From: Brevibacillus parabrevis
GTDB taxonomy: Bacteria; Bacillota; Bacilli; Brevibacillales; Brevibacillaceae
Assembly: GCF_003710905.1 (NCBI RefSeq)
Contig: NZ_RHHV01000017.1
Coordinates: forward strand, 50,815 to 114,814
Direction: 5' to 3'
DNA: 64,000 bases
Positions 48,905-57,469 of this stretch are shown here, one piece after another; position 1 is the first letter of the stretch; each line of letters begins with the position of its first letter. The position numbers and the translations under genes are program-made. Below the pieces are notes generated by a model. The model saw only the letters and a program-made list of their open reading frames with translations. It was not told the origin of the DNA and searched no databases.

Positions 48905-48934
48905 TCTACCCACCCCTTATCTAATGTATCTTTG

Positions 48935-49153
48935 CTAAAATAACAAAAAGATAATCATGAACAACTCGTGCAAGCCACACTTGAGTTTCTTTGCCAAAAT
49001 AGGCAGATGGTTCGCCTTGAAGTCGTATTCGCCTTTTTCGTATTTCAAATACGTGGAAGCATTGCGAAAACCAAGTGATTCCGCCATTTCTTGTAGCGTA
49101 AGCTTACACTCACTTCGTCGTTTTGCGATAAAGGGGAGGTTCAGACGCTCCAT
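48935..49153 (-). CDS. Small Xre-type HTH regulator
   Basis: 72 aa from the ATG at 49153 (AAGGAGGG 7-8 nt upstream). Cro/C1-type HTH with LTLQEMAESLGFRNASTYLK and YEKGEYDFKANHLPILAKKL; close to stand-alone phage-type regulators. Divergent from a second Xre gene at 49321. Confidence 0.82.
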   Translation of the reverse strand: MERLNLPFIAKRRSECKLTLQEMAESLGFRNASTYLKYEKGEYDFKANHLPILAKKLKCGLHELFMIIFLLF

Positions 49154-49204
49154 ATCCAGCTTCCCTCCTTCTTTGCAGAAATGGCAAATATTTATAGTTA
49201 CATG

Positions 49205-49320
49205 ATATCGTTTCAATTTCAGCAAAGTCAACACATTATTTGTCATTTTAGCAATATTGTTTTTTCCGTTATGGAAAATTGTTAGAATGAAATTGCCAAA
49301 AACAAAAAGGTGGTTTCACG
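49205..49320. promoter_or_regulatory. Divergent Xre intergenic region with repeated half-sites
   Basis: ATTTCAGCAAAG (49216-49227) and ATTTTAGCAATA (49246-49258) are near-direct repeats 30 bp apart; a third ATTTTAGCAA lies on the opposite strand within the end of the leftward Xre gene (about 48929-48942). These may be operators for the Xre proteins. Confidence 0.4.
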
Positions 49321-49683
49321 ATGTCCATAGTCGGTCAACGCATAAAGTGGCTGCGCGAGCAAAGGCAATGGTCACAAATTCAATTGGCTGAAAAGCTCGG
49401 CATCCATAACACAGTTTTGTCGCGAATTGAATCGGGCGAAAAGAAAGGCGTAGATTTTCACTTGATTTCCAAAGTCGCTGACCTGTTTGATGTCTCGACC
49501 GATTACCTTCATGGAAGAACAGATAACCCGACGCCATTCTGGCGGCAAGCATCCGTTCGGGAGACGCCCGTCCCTTTTCTGGATATTGACGGGCTAACGG
49601 AAGAGGAGCTTGTTGAGATCAAACGGCACATCGAATTTATAAAGTGGAAGTCAAGACAAAGTGAGACACAAGAAGACAACTAG
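49321..49683 (+). CDS. Xre-family transcriptional regulator (SinR/Xre-like)
   Basis: 120 aa. Residues 4-64 are Cro/C1 HTH (IKWLREQRQWSQIQLAEKLG, NTVLSRIESGEKKGVDFHLI), then a helical C-terminal part (LTEEELVEIKRHIEFIKWKS). AAAGGTGG precedes the ATG. No genes of a prophage are nearby. Confidence 0.85.
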   Translation: MSIVGQRIKWLREQRQWSQIQLAEKLGIHNTVLSRIESGEKKGVDFHLISKVADLFDVSTDYLHGRTDNPTPFWRQASVRETPVPFLDIDGLTEEELVEIKRHIEFIKWKSRQSETQEDN

Positions 49684-49697
49684 ACGCACATAAGAAG

Positions 49698-49721
49698 AAA
49701 ACCCCTGGATTCAGGGGTTTT
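49698..49721 (+). terminator. Terminator of the Xre gene
   Basis: AAAACCCCTG-GATT-CAGGGGTTTT followed by TTGC; perfect 10-bp stem. Confidence 0.9.
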
Positions 49722-49803
49722 TTGCATGTATCTCGGTAAGTGCAACCTGAACCCCGTCAACAGCTTGGACAAGGTCTTGCTTTGCAACTGTGTATATTCT
49801 GCT

Positions 49804-50151
49804 CTACTCTACGCTGTGATCTGCCATATCTGCGGCATCAAGCTCGATCCAGCTCTGGGCCCACGATTCGATCCCTTTGATCACTGGCTCCAGAGCCTTC
49901 CCCATCTCCGTCAACGAATATTCTACCCGCACCGGAGCTGAGTCCGTAAACACTTGCCGATGTACAAGACCTTCCTTCTCCAAGTCCTTCAGCCGTTCAG
50001 AAAGTAGCCTTCCGCTTACGGGCAAGGCCCCTTCCAACGCACAGAAGCGCTGTGGTCCAGAAAGCAGCTGGTATAAGATTAGCCCTGTCCACCGTTTCCC
50101 CAGCAGCTGCATCCCTTTTTCAAACTTAGGACAGAGGGAAGACTGTTTCAT
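49804..50151 (-). CDS. HxlR-family regulator, YodB-like redox sensor
   Basis: 115 aa from the ATG at 50151 (GAGGTGA 5 nt upstream; the GTG at 50160 lies in it). Winged helix with MQLLGKRWTGLILYQLLSGP and LSERLKDLEKEGLVHRQVF. A single N-terminal Cys at residue 7 (SSLCPKF) matches the quinone/diamide-sensing Cys of YodB. Divergent from the DoxX gene, its probable target. Confidence 0.86.
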   Translation of the reverse strand: MKQSSLCPKFEKGMQLLGKRWTGLILYQLLSGPQRFCALEGALPVSGRLLSERLKDLEKEGLVHRQVFTDSAPVRVEYSLTEMGKALEPVIKGIESWAQSWIELDAADMADHSVE

Positions 50152-50174
50152 TGGTATCACCTCATTCTCCTTTC

Positions 50175-50203
50175 AGTATACCGCTCTTTCTGCATTCCAT
50201 CAA
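50175..50203 (-). promoter_or_regulatory. Promoter of the HxlR-family gene
   Basis: Minus strand TTGATG (50203-50198), 17-bp spacer, TATACT (50180-50175). Confidence 0.6.
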
Positions 50204-50268
50204 AATGAATGATTACTTTGTACCTAATAATCTGCACTTTCCAACGTTTGTAAATTTTCCAGATCGTA

Positions 50269-50322
50269 TTGACATAAATAATAATTAATGTATACTTACT
50301 AACAAAAAGTAACTACGTTACT
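50269..50322 (+). promoter_or_regulatory. doxX promoter with HxlR/YodB-like operator
   Basis: TTGACA (50269-50274), 16-bp spacer, TATACT (50291-50296). TTACT-7 bp-AGTAA (50296-50313) and AGTAAC-TAC-GTTACT (50309-50323) overlap the start site; TTACT/AGTAA half-sites are those used by YodB-type regulators. Confidence 0.7.
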
Positions 50323-50351
50323 GATATAAACTAAATCGGAGGTCATTATAC

Positions 50352-50762
50352 ATGGAAAATCGTTTTGAGTGGAGCGCTTTGATTTTACGAATTGTGGTAG
50401 GTCTTACTTTTGCTATCCACGGGATTGCCAAGTTCCAAATGGGCTTGGACAATGTCGCCGGATTCTTTGGCAGCCTCGGTCTGCCTGCCTTTATCGCTTA
50501 CTTGGTTGCGTTCCTTGAAGTCGTCGGCGGGATTGCCCTGATTGCGGGACTTGGCACACGTATCTTCTCTGCCGCCTTGGCTGTTGTCATGATCGGTGCC
50601 ATTGCCAAAGCCAAGCTGGCGGCCGGCTTCATGGGCGGAGAAAGTGGCGCTGGCTATGAGCTGGAGCTGGCTCTCTTTGCGATTTTGATTGCGCTTAGCA
50701 TTAGCGGCAGCTCGAAGTTTGGGCTCGATCACATTCTGTTTGGAAAACGATCTGTAGAATAA
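50352..50762 (+). CDS. DoxX family membrane protein
   Basis: 136 aa, four membrane segments. LILRIVVGLTFAIHGIAKFQ, LGLPAFIAYLVAFLEVVGGI and GYELELALFAILIALSISGS are the DoxX/CatD pattern. Related proteins (CatD, MhqP) work with quinone/thiol-stress dioxygenases in Bacillus under YodB/CatR/MhqR control. GGAGGTC precedes the ATG. Confidence 0.88.
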   Translation: MENRFEWSALILRIVVGLTFAIHGIAKFQMGLDNVAGFFGSLGLPAFIAYLVAFLEVVGGIALIAGLGTRIFSAALAVVMIGAIAKAKLAAGFMGGESGAGYELELALFAILIALSISGSSKFGLDHILFGKRSVE

Positions 50763-50765
50763 TGA

Positions 50766-50809
50766 AAAAGCCAGCGGAAGAACTGCTTCCTGCTGGCTTT
50801 GCTTTTTTT
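50766..50809. terminator. Bidirectional terminator
   Basis: AAAGCCAGC/GCTGGCTTT stem with flanking AAAAA and TTTTTTTT, between the convergent doxX and lipoprotein genes. Confidence 0.85.
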
Positions 50810-50816
50810 TGCTATC

Positions 50817-51473
50817 CTAATCCTGTGGAGACTCATCGAGCATTTTTTTGTTGATGATCCTGATTTTCTCTACAGGCGAGTGTTCGTCCTTCGCACTGAT
50901 AAATACGGAGTTTTCCCCCGCTTCATAGTACAGGTCAAATTTTTCGTCTACCATGCTTTGTCCTTGGGCAACGGGCGTTCCCAGCTGCTGGCGAATCACA
51001 TTGAGGTTAGTCTGATTCAAGTGTTCCCCGGCCAGATCGATCGCATAGACGCGGTTTTTCCCATCAAAATAAACAATGCCGCCGGAAAGATTTTCAAAAG
51101 CTTGATAACGTCCGCCATCGTAATAATCCTCTTTGATTACACGCCCGTAAAGCTCGATGACCTCTTGCTTGGTCATCCCGATCGCTATGTCGAAACCGTT
51201 GATTTCGTTACTGGCGAGCTGCTTCAAAAAGTTGCCATCGATAATGATTTTGGAGCCATTCGGTGCGTCATCTGTTGTTGTTTCATTTCCTTCTTTTGCT
51301 TCTTCTGATCCCTGCTCCGTTTTTGTCCCTTCATCTTGAGGGGCCGGATTCGGCTGTTGCTCTTGCTTCCCTGCTGACGGTGTGTCTTTCGATGCGACAG
51401 GCTCGCTTGCCCCGGGCGAACAGCCGATTACCAACATACTCGCTGCAATCGCCACATAAATAAATCGTTTCAA
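50817..51473 (-). CDS. Lipoprotein with DUF4309-like domain
   Basis: 218 aa, TTG start at 51473 (AGGAGG 8 nt upstream). Lipobox VIGC, Cys at 18. A Pro/Glu/Lys/Thr-rich linker (19-75) leads to a folded domain with FDIAIGMTKQEVIELYGRVI, IVYFDGKNRVYAIDL and LNVIRQQLGTPVAQG, resembling YjgB/DUF4309 proteins. Function unknown. Confidence 0.78.
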   Translation of the reverse strand: MKRFIYVAIAASMLVIGCSPGASEPVASKDTPSAGKQEQQPNPAPQDEGTKTEQGSEEAKEGNETTTDDAPNGSKIIIDGNFLKQLASNEINGFDIAIGMTKQEVIELYGRVIKEDYYDGGRYQAFENLSGGIVYFDGKNRVYAIDLAGEHLNQTNLNVIRQQLGTPVAQGQSMVDEKFDLYYEAGENSVFISAKDEHSPVEKIRIINKKMLDESPQD

Positions 51474-51521
51474 CTGCCATTCCTCCTGTATTCCTTCACA
51501 TAAAAAATTGAGGTGATACTA

Positions 51522-51689
51522 ATGCGTTTCTGGCTGCTGTTCACAATCATTTGTGTGGCTATCTTGCTGGTTGGAGTGTTGATTGACTGGCGTGCAAAAA
51601 GGAAGAAACAAACCTTGCTCATCGACAAGGACAAAAATCACTCGATCGACGAGGGCTACGACCCAAGAAATCGCGATGATCCTATGTAA
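51522..51689 (+). CDS. Small single-pass membrane protein
   Basis: 55 aa, ATG at 51522 with GAGGTGAT upstream. MRFWLLFTIICVAILLVGVL, then a basic stop-transfer (DWRAKRKKQ) and an acidic cytoplasmic tail (EGYDPRNRDDPM). No family recognised. Divergent from the lipoprotein gene. Confidence 0.72.
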   Translation: MRFWLLFTIICVAILLVGVLIDWRAKRKKQTLLIDKDKNHSIDEGYDPRNRDDPM

Positions 51690-51777
51690 AGTAAGACGCT
51701 GTAAATGCTTGTTACGTTACCAGCATAGAGATGAACGAAGTCCCATTTTTTTACTGGGGAGCGCTGCCTCATCGCGT

Positions 51778-53262
51778 TTATTTCTTGCGCGCAACGATTC
51801 CTTTTTTGTTCAAGAAAAGCACAAGCCCGATAAGTGCAAGAAGAAGGACAAAAAGACCAAACATCGACCATTTTTTTACGCTCTCAAAGAAGAGCTGTTT
51901 CTCTTCTTCTTCCTGAACCGTCTGGACGGCCTGATCGAATGGTATAGTTTCATACTTGCTTGCGCTACTTCTGGTGATCAACTCTACCGTCTGGTTGTCC
52001 TTATAATGAAACAGCTTGGGCAAGCCATTCACTTGCATGGCATAAACTTTTTGCGCCGGGACTCCTGACTGCATGATGGCAAGCTTGCTGCTCTCTATAG
52101 CTGCTTGGGGAATCAGCATCTGCTCGTAGTCTGCCACCTGGTGCTTTTTCGCTTCTGTGGTGCTGATCAGCTTGGCGTTTTCATTTTCGTCGAGGTAGAT
52201 GTATCTTTCGATGGAGCCGATCTTTTTGCGGTAAGCCATGTTGAGCGGGAATTGATTTTCCCTCATCTCCTTGATGTACGAATAAAGGATTTCATCGGAA
52301 ACGAGCAGCGAAGACGCCTCCACGATCGGAACTTTCTTTTTGACAGCTTCATACGCAGGAAAGAATGCCAGCGCTCCGTTCGATTGCAGGAACAGATGGG
52401 CTTTTAGCCCGCCATCCTCTTCCACTGTGTAAATCTGGTTGGTCGGGAGGTTGTGGCTGGTGAACTTGTCCCTGTAATAATCGAGCAATGACACAGACAA
52501 AAGTGCCAAATCGTATACCGGAAGCTGGCGCTTTTGCAGTTGGTTTCCACTCACTTCTTCGACCTTCCCGTTCTTTTGCAGCAAAAAGTAACGGTGTTGC
52601 CCGTCAATCCAGATACGGTAAATCTGGTTCGGCAGCAACTGATGCTTTTTCATGTCAGCCAAAATATTTGCCTGCAGGTCTATAGAAAAAGGGGCATTCG
52701 CAGGCAGTAACTGGATCAGATCCTTCCTGACCGCTTCCTCAGGAGGTGCTGGTTGGCTATTGGAGGCGGAGCTGCTTTCTTCGGAAGCAGCATTGGCGTC
52801 GGCATTAGCATCGGCTTCGCTCTCCTCTTCGCTGCTCCATTCTGCTTCCCCTGTATCTTCCTCCGCGTTGTATTCGTAGTAATTATCGTCGTCATCATCA
52901 TCGTCGTCGTGATCCACGTAGTAAGGAGTTGCGCTCTTCGATGTTTTGGATTTTACTTTGCTCGATTTAGAGGTGCTTTTTGAGCTTTTTGTGCTTTTCG
53001 AGGACGAGCTTTTGCTGTTGCTCGATGATTTGACGCTTGAAGAGCCGGAATTTTTGCTGGAGGTGCTGCTGCCCGAGGAGCTGGAACTTTTGCTAGAAGA
53101 ACTGCTGCTGCCCGAGGAGCTGGAACTTTTGCTTGAAGAACTGCTGCCCGAGGAGCTGGAACCTCTGCTAGAAGAAGACGACCCTGCTGCCGCGTACCCG
53201 TCCGCGATGACTAATTGACCCACAAGTGCTCCCGCCAACATTACTATCATCTGTTTTCGCAT
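51778..53262 (-). CDS. Ser-rich surface membrane protein with four internal repeats
   Basis: 494 aa from the ATG at 53262 (AAAGGCAGG 6 nt upstream). Signal peptide (1-25, ends YAAA). Residues 27-110 are almost only Ser with Gly/Lys, followed by an Asp tract (118-126) and a Glu/Ala/Ser acidic stretch (134-165). Residues 197-448 contain four roughly 63-residue repeats with the shared pattern LP-NQIY-x5-G-x5-FLQ-NG-x9-A-x5-P. A C-terminal membrane helix (about 466-486) ends in KK-rich residues; no LPxTG. No known family. Confidence 0.75.
   Translation of the reverse strand: MRKQMIVMLAGALVGQLVIADGYAAAGSSSSSRGSSSSGSSSSSKSSSSSGSSSSSSKSSSSSGSSTSSKNSGSSSVKSSSNSKSSSSKSTKSSKSTSKSSKVKSKTSKSATPYYVDHDDDDDDDDNYYEYNAEEDTGEAEWSSEEESEADANADANAASEESSSASNSQPAPPEEAVRKDLIQLLPANAPFSIDLQANILADMKKHQLLPNQIYRIWIDGQHRYFLLQKNGKVEEVSGNQLQKRQLPVYDLALLSVSLLDYYRDKFTSHNLPTNQIYTVEEDGGLKAHLFLQSNGALAFFPAYEAVKKKVPIVEASSLLVSDEILYSYIKEMRENQFPLNMAYRKKIGSIERYIYLDENENAKLISTTEAKKHQVADYEQMLIPQAAIESSKLAIMQSGVPAQKVYAMQVNGLPKLFHYKDNQTVELITRSSASKYETIPFDQAVQTVQEEEEKQLFFESVKKWSMFGLFVLLLALIGLVLFLNKKGIVARKK
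53071..53180. repeat. Tandem DNA repeats encoding the Ser-rich tract
   Basis: The unit GCCCGAGGAGCTGGAAC occurs at 53071, 53110 and 53146 (39- and 36-bp spacing), each followed by similar TTTTGCTNGAAGAACTGCTG sequence. It encodes the GSSSSSK/SSSSG segments. Confidence 0.75.
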
Positions 53263-53531
53263 GTAATGCCTGCCTTTCCAGACCAAAACTTGTCATTCAT
53301 ATTAGAACAAGAAGATATTACCATCCCCCTCCGACGTAATACTACATATTTTTACAAAACTTGCATAATTGTGTTTTCCTCTACCATGACAAACAAAAAC
53401 AACGCCCTTTCAGCTTTCAATTGCTTGCAAAACAGCTTTGCTATATCATTAAAAACACCCCTGAATACTTTGTTTTTTATCGATCAAATGTCTTTTGGAG
53501 TGGAGAGTATACAGAGAGAAGGGATCGGAGC

Positions 53532-54413
53532 TTGAAACTGGAATTGAATTGTGTCAGCAAGCAGTATTCCCAAGATTTTTGGGCACTTAAAGATTTCAGT
53601 TTGCAGTTGAAACCAGGCGTACTCGGGCTGCTTGGTGAAAACGGTGCGGGGAAGTCCACTTTGATGCGCATCATCTCGACGATTACGAGCGCAACGACCG
53701 GCACGATTTTATGGAACGGCGTCGATATTTTTCAAAATCCTGATGCAATTCGTGAAAATCTCGGGTATTTACCGCAAGATTTCGGCGTGTATCCTCACCT
53801 CAATGCCGTGGAATTTCTCGAATACATGGCAGCGATCAAAGGGGTCCACAGGAAAGAAGCCAAGACTAGGATTGAAGAATTGCTGCACGTCGTTAACTTG
53901 TACGATGTGCGCAAACGGGCAATCGGGGGCTATTCGGGAGGAATGCGGCAACGTATCGGAATTGCCCAGGCGCTGCTCAATGATCCGAAAATTTTAATCG
54001 TAGACGAGCCGACTGTCGGGCTTGATCCCGTAGAAAGGGTACGTTTCAGAAACTTGTTGTCGGACCTCTCGGGTGATCGCATCGTCATTTTCTCCACGCA
54101 TATTGTGTCCGATGTGGAGGCTACTGCCGAATCCATAGCGATTTTGTCAAAAGGGCACCTCCTGCATCATTCCTCGCCGGATGAGCTGCTGGAAACTGTG
54201 CAAGGCAAGGTATGGGAATGGAACGTTAGCTCGTCCGAAGTTCAGGAGCTGCGCAAAAAATGGATGATCAGCAGTACGGTTCGCTCTGGTGGCGGTGTTT
54301 TGCTCCGCATTGTCTCGGACGAGTCGCCGTCGAATGACGCCCAGTTAGTTTCGCCCGGTATGGAGGACGCCTATCTGCACTGCATTTCCAGCCACGGGAA
54401 GGTGCGGCAATGA
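53532..54413 (+). CDS. ABC-2 transporter ATP-binding protein
   Basis: 293 aa from a TTG at 53532 (AAGGG 8 nt upstream; the frame extends left without a good start). Walker A LGENGAGKSTLMRI, Q-loop YLPQDFG, signature YSGGMRQRIGIAQ, Walker B ILIVDEPTVGLDP and switch THIVSD. Typical of exporters of the CcmA/YhaQ type. Overlaps the permease by 4 bp (ATGA). Confidence 0.88.
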   Translation: MKLELNCVSKQYSQDFWALKDFSLQLKPGVLGLLGENGAGKSTLMRIISTITSATTGTILWNGVDIFQNPDAIRENLGYLPQDFGVYPHLNAVEFLEYMAAIKGVHRKEAKTRIEELLHVVNLYDVRKRAIGGYSGGMRQRIGIAQALLNDPKILIVDEPTVGLDPVERVRFRNLLSDLSGDRIVIFSTHIVSDVEATAESIAILSKGHLLHHSSPDELLETVQGKVWEWNVSSSEVQELRKKWMISSTVRSGGGVLLRIVSDESPSNDAQLVSPGMEDAYLHCISSHGKVRQ

Positions 54414-56020
54414 GCAGGATTCGCAAAGTTTATCATATCGCACGAGCTGACCTGTTAGAGCGCACCCGCGGCTATGGATTTTTGGTTACCTTGTTTCTTT
54501 CCATCATCGGCGCCTTTCTGTTCGTTCCCAACAGTCAGGCGACATACGCCGTGTTGTTAATAGACCAATATCGCGGTGTCCTTAATTCTGCCTGGATCGG
54601 AGCAGCCGTTTCCATTTCCGTCATGAGCTTTTTGACGATGTTTGGCTTCTTTTTGATAAAAAATACGATCGAGCGCGATCGGCAAACTAGAGTCGGCCAA
54701 ATCATTTCAACGACAACGCTCCGCAAGCTTGACTATATGGCTGGCAAGTTTCTGAGCAACTTTGCGATACTGACGATCATTGTCATTTTGACGTTTACGA
54801 TGGCCATCGTCATGCAGCTGCTGCGTCAGGAAGACCTGACTATCGACCTTGGTTCGTTTGTTTTGCCGATGGTCATTATCATTTTGCCTGGCATGTTTGC
54901 TTTATCCGCACTTGCCGTACTTTTCGAAACACTCCCCGTGCTTCGAACCGGCTTTGGGAACATCTTGTTTTTCTTCTGCATCTGGGCTCCTACTGTGCTG
55001 ATCAGCATCCCCACCTTTGATATTTTCGGCCTCCCTGTCAGCAGCTTTACCGGAAGAGAAATTTTTAAAGACAGCATCAGTGAATCTTATAAGCACTTGT
55101 TTCCCCAAGCGCCAGGAGTTCTGTCAGACGGCGTCGTGTTAGTAGAGGAGCCGCTACAAACATTCCTCTGGAGCGGCGTGAACTGGAGTTGGGATATTTT
55201 TATCAGCCGGATTTTTTGGATCATCATCGCCATTCCGTTGCTCCTGCTGGCTGCTGTGGCATTTCGTGGCTTCGATAAACCAATAAGAAAATCGGGCAAA
55301 TGGCAGCTTGGCTTTTTCTCTCGCAAGGAAGTCAGCAGCGATGTGGAAAATGACAAAAATAAATGGATTGAATCGTCAAATGGGCGCGTGGCTGCTTTAA
55401 GCAAGGTAACGATGCGGTTTCATGCATGGGATATGTTGAAGGTAGAATTAAAGCTCATGCTCAAAGGCCAACCGCTGTGGTGGTATGCCATTGCCTTTTT
55501 GTTCATTGTTCTTACGCTGTTTGCACCGCTTCCATTGGCAAAAGGAATCATCGCTCCCCTCGCTTGGCTTTGGCCCGTGTTGCTTTGGTCGAACATGGGG
55601 GTTAGAGAGATACGCTACAACACGAGGGATATCATTTTTTCCAGCCCAGCCCCTCTGCAAAGGCAAATCCCTGTTTCGTGGCTGGCGGGGTTGATCGTTG
55701 CTGTTTTGACAGGCAGCGGTCTTGCCGTGCGGTATATGGTGGAAGGCGATGCGAGCGGGTTGTTGGCCTGGGGAATTGGTGCATTGTTTATTCCCTCGCT
55801 TGCTCTTGCAATGGGTGTCTGGACCCGCAGTAATAAGGCATTTGAGGCGTTTTATTTGCTGATTATGTTTACTGGTACGTTGAACAAGGAGATGTGGATG
55901 GATTTCATGGGCGTTGTTGACGGGACGATTGAGGCGGGGGTGCCTTATGTTTTTTTGATGGTGACGGTTGGGCTTCTTGTGTTGGTTGTTTGGGGGCGGG
56001 GAAGGCAGGTTAGGCGGTAG
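54410..56020 (+). CDS. ABC-2 type transporter permease
   Basis: 536 aa, about 12 membrane segments in two halves separated by a cytoplasmic part (about 295-345), starting with YGFLVTLFLSIIGAFLFVPN. Translationally coupled to the ATPase. Substrate unknown; unusual double-length permease. Both halves have EII-like loops typical of ABC-2. Confidence 0.85.
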   Translation: MSRIRKVYHIARADLLERTRGYGFLVTLFLSIIGAFLFVPNSQATYAVLLIDQYRGVLNSAWIGAAVSISVMSFLTMFGFFLIKNTIERDRQTRVGQIISTTTLRKLDYMAGKFLSNFAILTIIVILTFTMAIVMQLLRQEDLTIDLGSFVLPMVIIILPGMFALSALAVLFETLPVLRTGFGNILFFFCIWAPTVLISIPTFDIFGLPVSSFTGREIFKDSISESYKHLFPQAPGVLSDGVVLVEEPLQTFLWSGVNWSWDIFISRIFWIIIAIPLLLLAAVAFRGFDKPIRKSGKWQLGFFSRKEVSSDVENDKNKWIESSNGRVAALSKVTMRFHAWDMLKVELKLMLKGQPLWWYAIAFLFIVLTLFAPLPLAKGIIAPLAWLWPVLLWSNMGVREIRYNTRDIIFSSPAPLQRQIPVSWLAGLIVAVLTGSGLAVRYMVEGDASGLLAWGIGALFIPSLALAMGVWTRSNKAFEAFYLLIMFTGTLNKEMWMDFMGVVDGTIEAGVPYVFLMVTVGLLVLVVWGRGRQVRR

Positions 56021-56070
56021 GTTTTACAGGAGTTGAAGTGAGCATTTAACCGGCATAGCATGTTCAATAA

Positions 56071-56100
56071 GAAAAAGCCTTGAGAAATCAAGGCTTTTCA
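56071..56100. terminator. Bidirectional terminator for the ABC operon and tRNA-Arg
   Basis: AAAAGCCTTG-AGAAAT-CAAGGCTTTT, with AA/TC flanks; between the convergent ABC permease and tRNA-Arg. Confidence 0.85.
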
Positions 56101-56109
56101 TCTGCATGG

Positions 56110-56183
<74 letters not shown>

Positions 56184-56283
56184 AAGTATGGACTGTTTCA
56201 AAAAGCGGCAAAGAGCCTTCTTCTGACGCCTCACCTACCTTCTTATTATATGCAGGTACACATCTTTTGGCAAATTCCATGCA

Positions 56284-56311
56284 AAAAAACCTTGGCTTTC
56301 CAAGGTTTTTT
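56284..56311. terminator. Terminator downstream of the organophosphate operon
   Basis: AAAAAACCTTG-GCTTTC-CAAGGTTTTTT, perfect 11-bp stem. It lies 160 bp beyond the PHP gene stop and before tRNA-Arg. Confidence 0.75.
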
Positions 56312-56470
56312 CGCATCCCGAAAATGATCCTGATCAAAACATGCCGCCAGTCATATCCAGACAATATATACGACCAGCGACCACCCCAAACCCAAAACAC
56401 CAACCTATCCCATCTGTCCCATTCCAACTCCTACAAGCAACTCTCACCTGCAGCCTGCAATACCTGCCAC

Positions 56471-57469
56471 TTACCTAATCGCCTTCATAATCCGTCGACG
56501 CCCAGAAAAAGTAGCAACCTCCGCCACCCCCAGCGAACGAATCGTATCCAAATTCGCTGCCACATACTTTCCAATATCGTCGGGAAAATGCGCATCGGAC
56601 GAGAGCGTCAGCGGCACGTCATGCGCCACCAGAACGTCCAGAAAAGCCGGGCTGGGGCACATTTCCTGAACGGGATAGCGGTAATACAAGCCCGCATTGA
56701 TTTCGGTCGCTGTATTCGTTTCTTTCAAAGCAGTCGCGATCCTGTTGTAATGGGGCACAAGCTCCGCTTCCACAGGCCGATAGGAGAACACTTTCAAATT
56801 GTCCAGATGGGCGACAAAATCAAACAGCTCACTCCTGATCATACATTCAACCGTGTGGAAAAAGTCCGCGTACAGCTGTTTCAGGTCATGCTGCTCAAAC
56901 AACTGGCGAGTCTCGGGATTATCAAAGCCCCACCCGTGCAAAAAGTGGACAGAGCCGATCACATAATCCCACGAAGCGCCAGTCAGCAAGCTTTCCAACT
57001 CTTTTTCCCCGCCGATAAAATAATCCGCTTCGATCCCCAGCCGCAACTCCACGCCGCTTGCCGACCAATGCGGCTTTGCTGCCTCAATCGCCGCGCAAAA
57101 GTCGCTGAGGCTCTCCGTGCATACCTGATCAAGCCAAGTGCGCTGCAAGCGACCCAAATCGGTATCGCCCAGCTCCATGTACCGTTCAAAGTAAGGGCGC
57201 GCTTCGCGGAAACGGTATAAATGATCGACAATCCCTACTTCTTTCAAGCCTTTGTTCAGTGCCTCACGCAAATACAGATCGATCCAGGCCGGGTCGTATG
57301 CCCCGCGAGACAAGCGGTTATTTAATCGCGCCATGCTGTCCAGCAGCCAGGCACGGGTATGTCGAGGTTGGGTTAATGGATGAAAGTGATCGAGGGCCGC
57401 ATTGGTGCGGTCGAGCCAGCGCAGTGAATAGGGCCCTTCTTCCAGATGAAGATGATAGTCAATCAGCAT
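56471..57469 (-). CDS. PHP-domain phosphoesterase, HisJ-like
   Basis: 332 aa from the ATG at 57469 (AAGGAGAG 7 nt upstream). Metal-binding PHP motifs: DYHLHLEEG, EVGIVDHLYRF, LGIEADYF, SVHFLHGWGFD, FVAHLDNLKVF and LSSDAHF. Similar to HisJ histidinol-phosphatases, but no histidine genes are nearby. Last gene of the operon, overlapping the DeoR gene by 7 bp, so it probably acts on a phosphorylated product of the imported compound. Confidence 0.86.
   Translation of the reverse strand: MLIDYHLHLEEGPYSLRWLDRTNAALDHFHPLTQPRHTRAWLLDSMARLNNRLSRGAYDPAWIDLYLREALNKGLKEVGIVDHLYRFREARPYFERYMELGDTDLGRLQRTWLDQVCTESLSDFCAAIEAAKPHWSASGVELRLGIEADYFIGGEKELESLLTGASWDYVIGSVHFLHGWGFDNPETRQLFEQHDLKQLYADFFHTVECMIRSELFDFVAHLDNLKVFSYRPVEAELVPHYNRIATALKETNTATEINAGLYYRYPVQEMCPSPAFLDVLVAHDVPLTLSSDAHFPDDIGKYVAANLDTIRSLGVAEVATFSGRRRIMKAIR

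Noticed and set aside
52946..53218. Plus-strand Leu/Glu-rich frame
   Set aside because: Antisense of the Ser-rich tract of the membrane protein at 51778-53262; lacks a ribosome-binding site.
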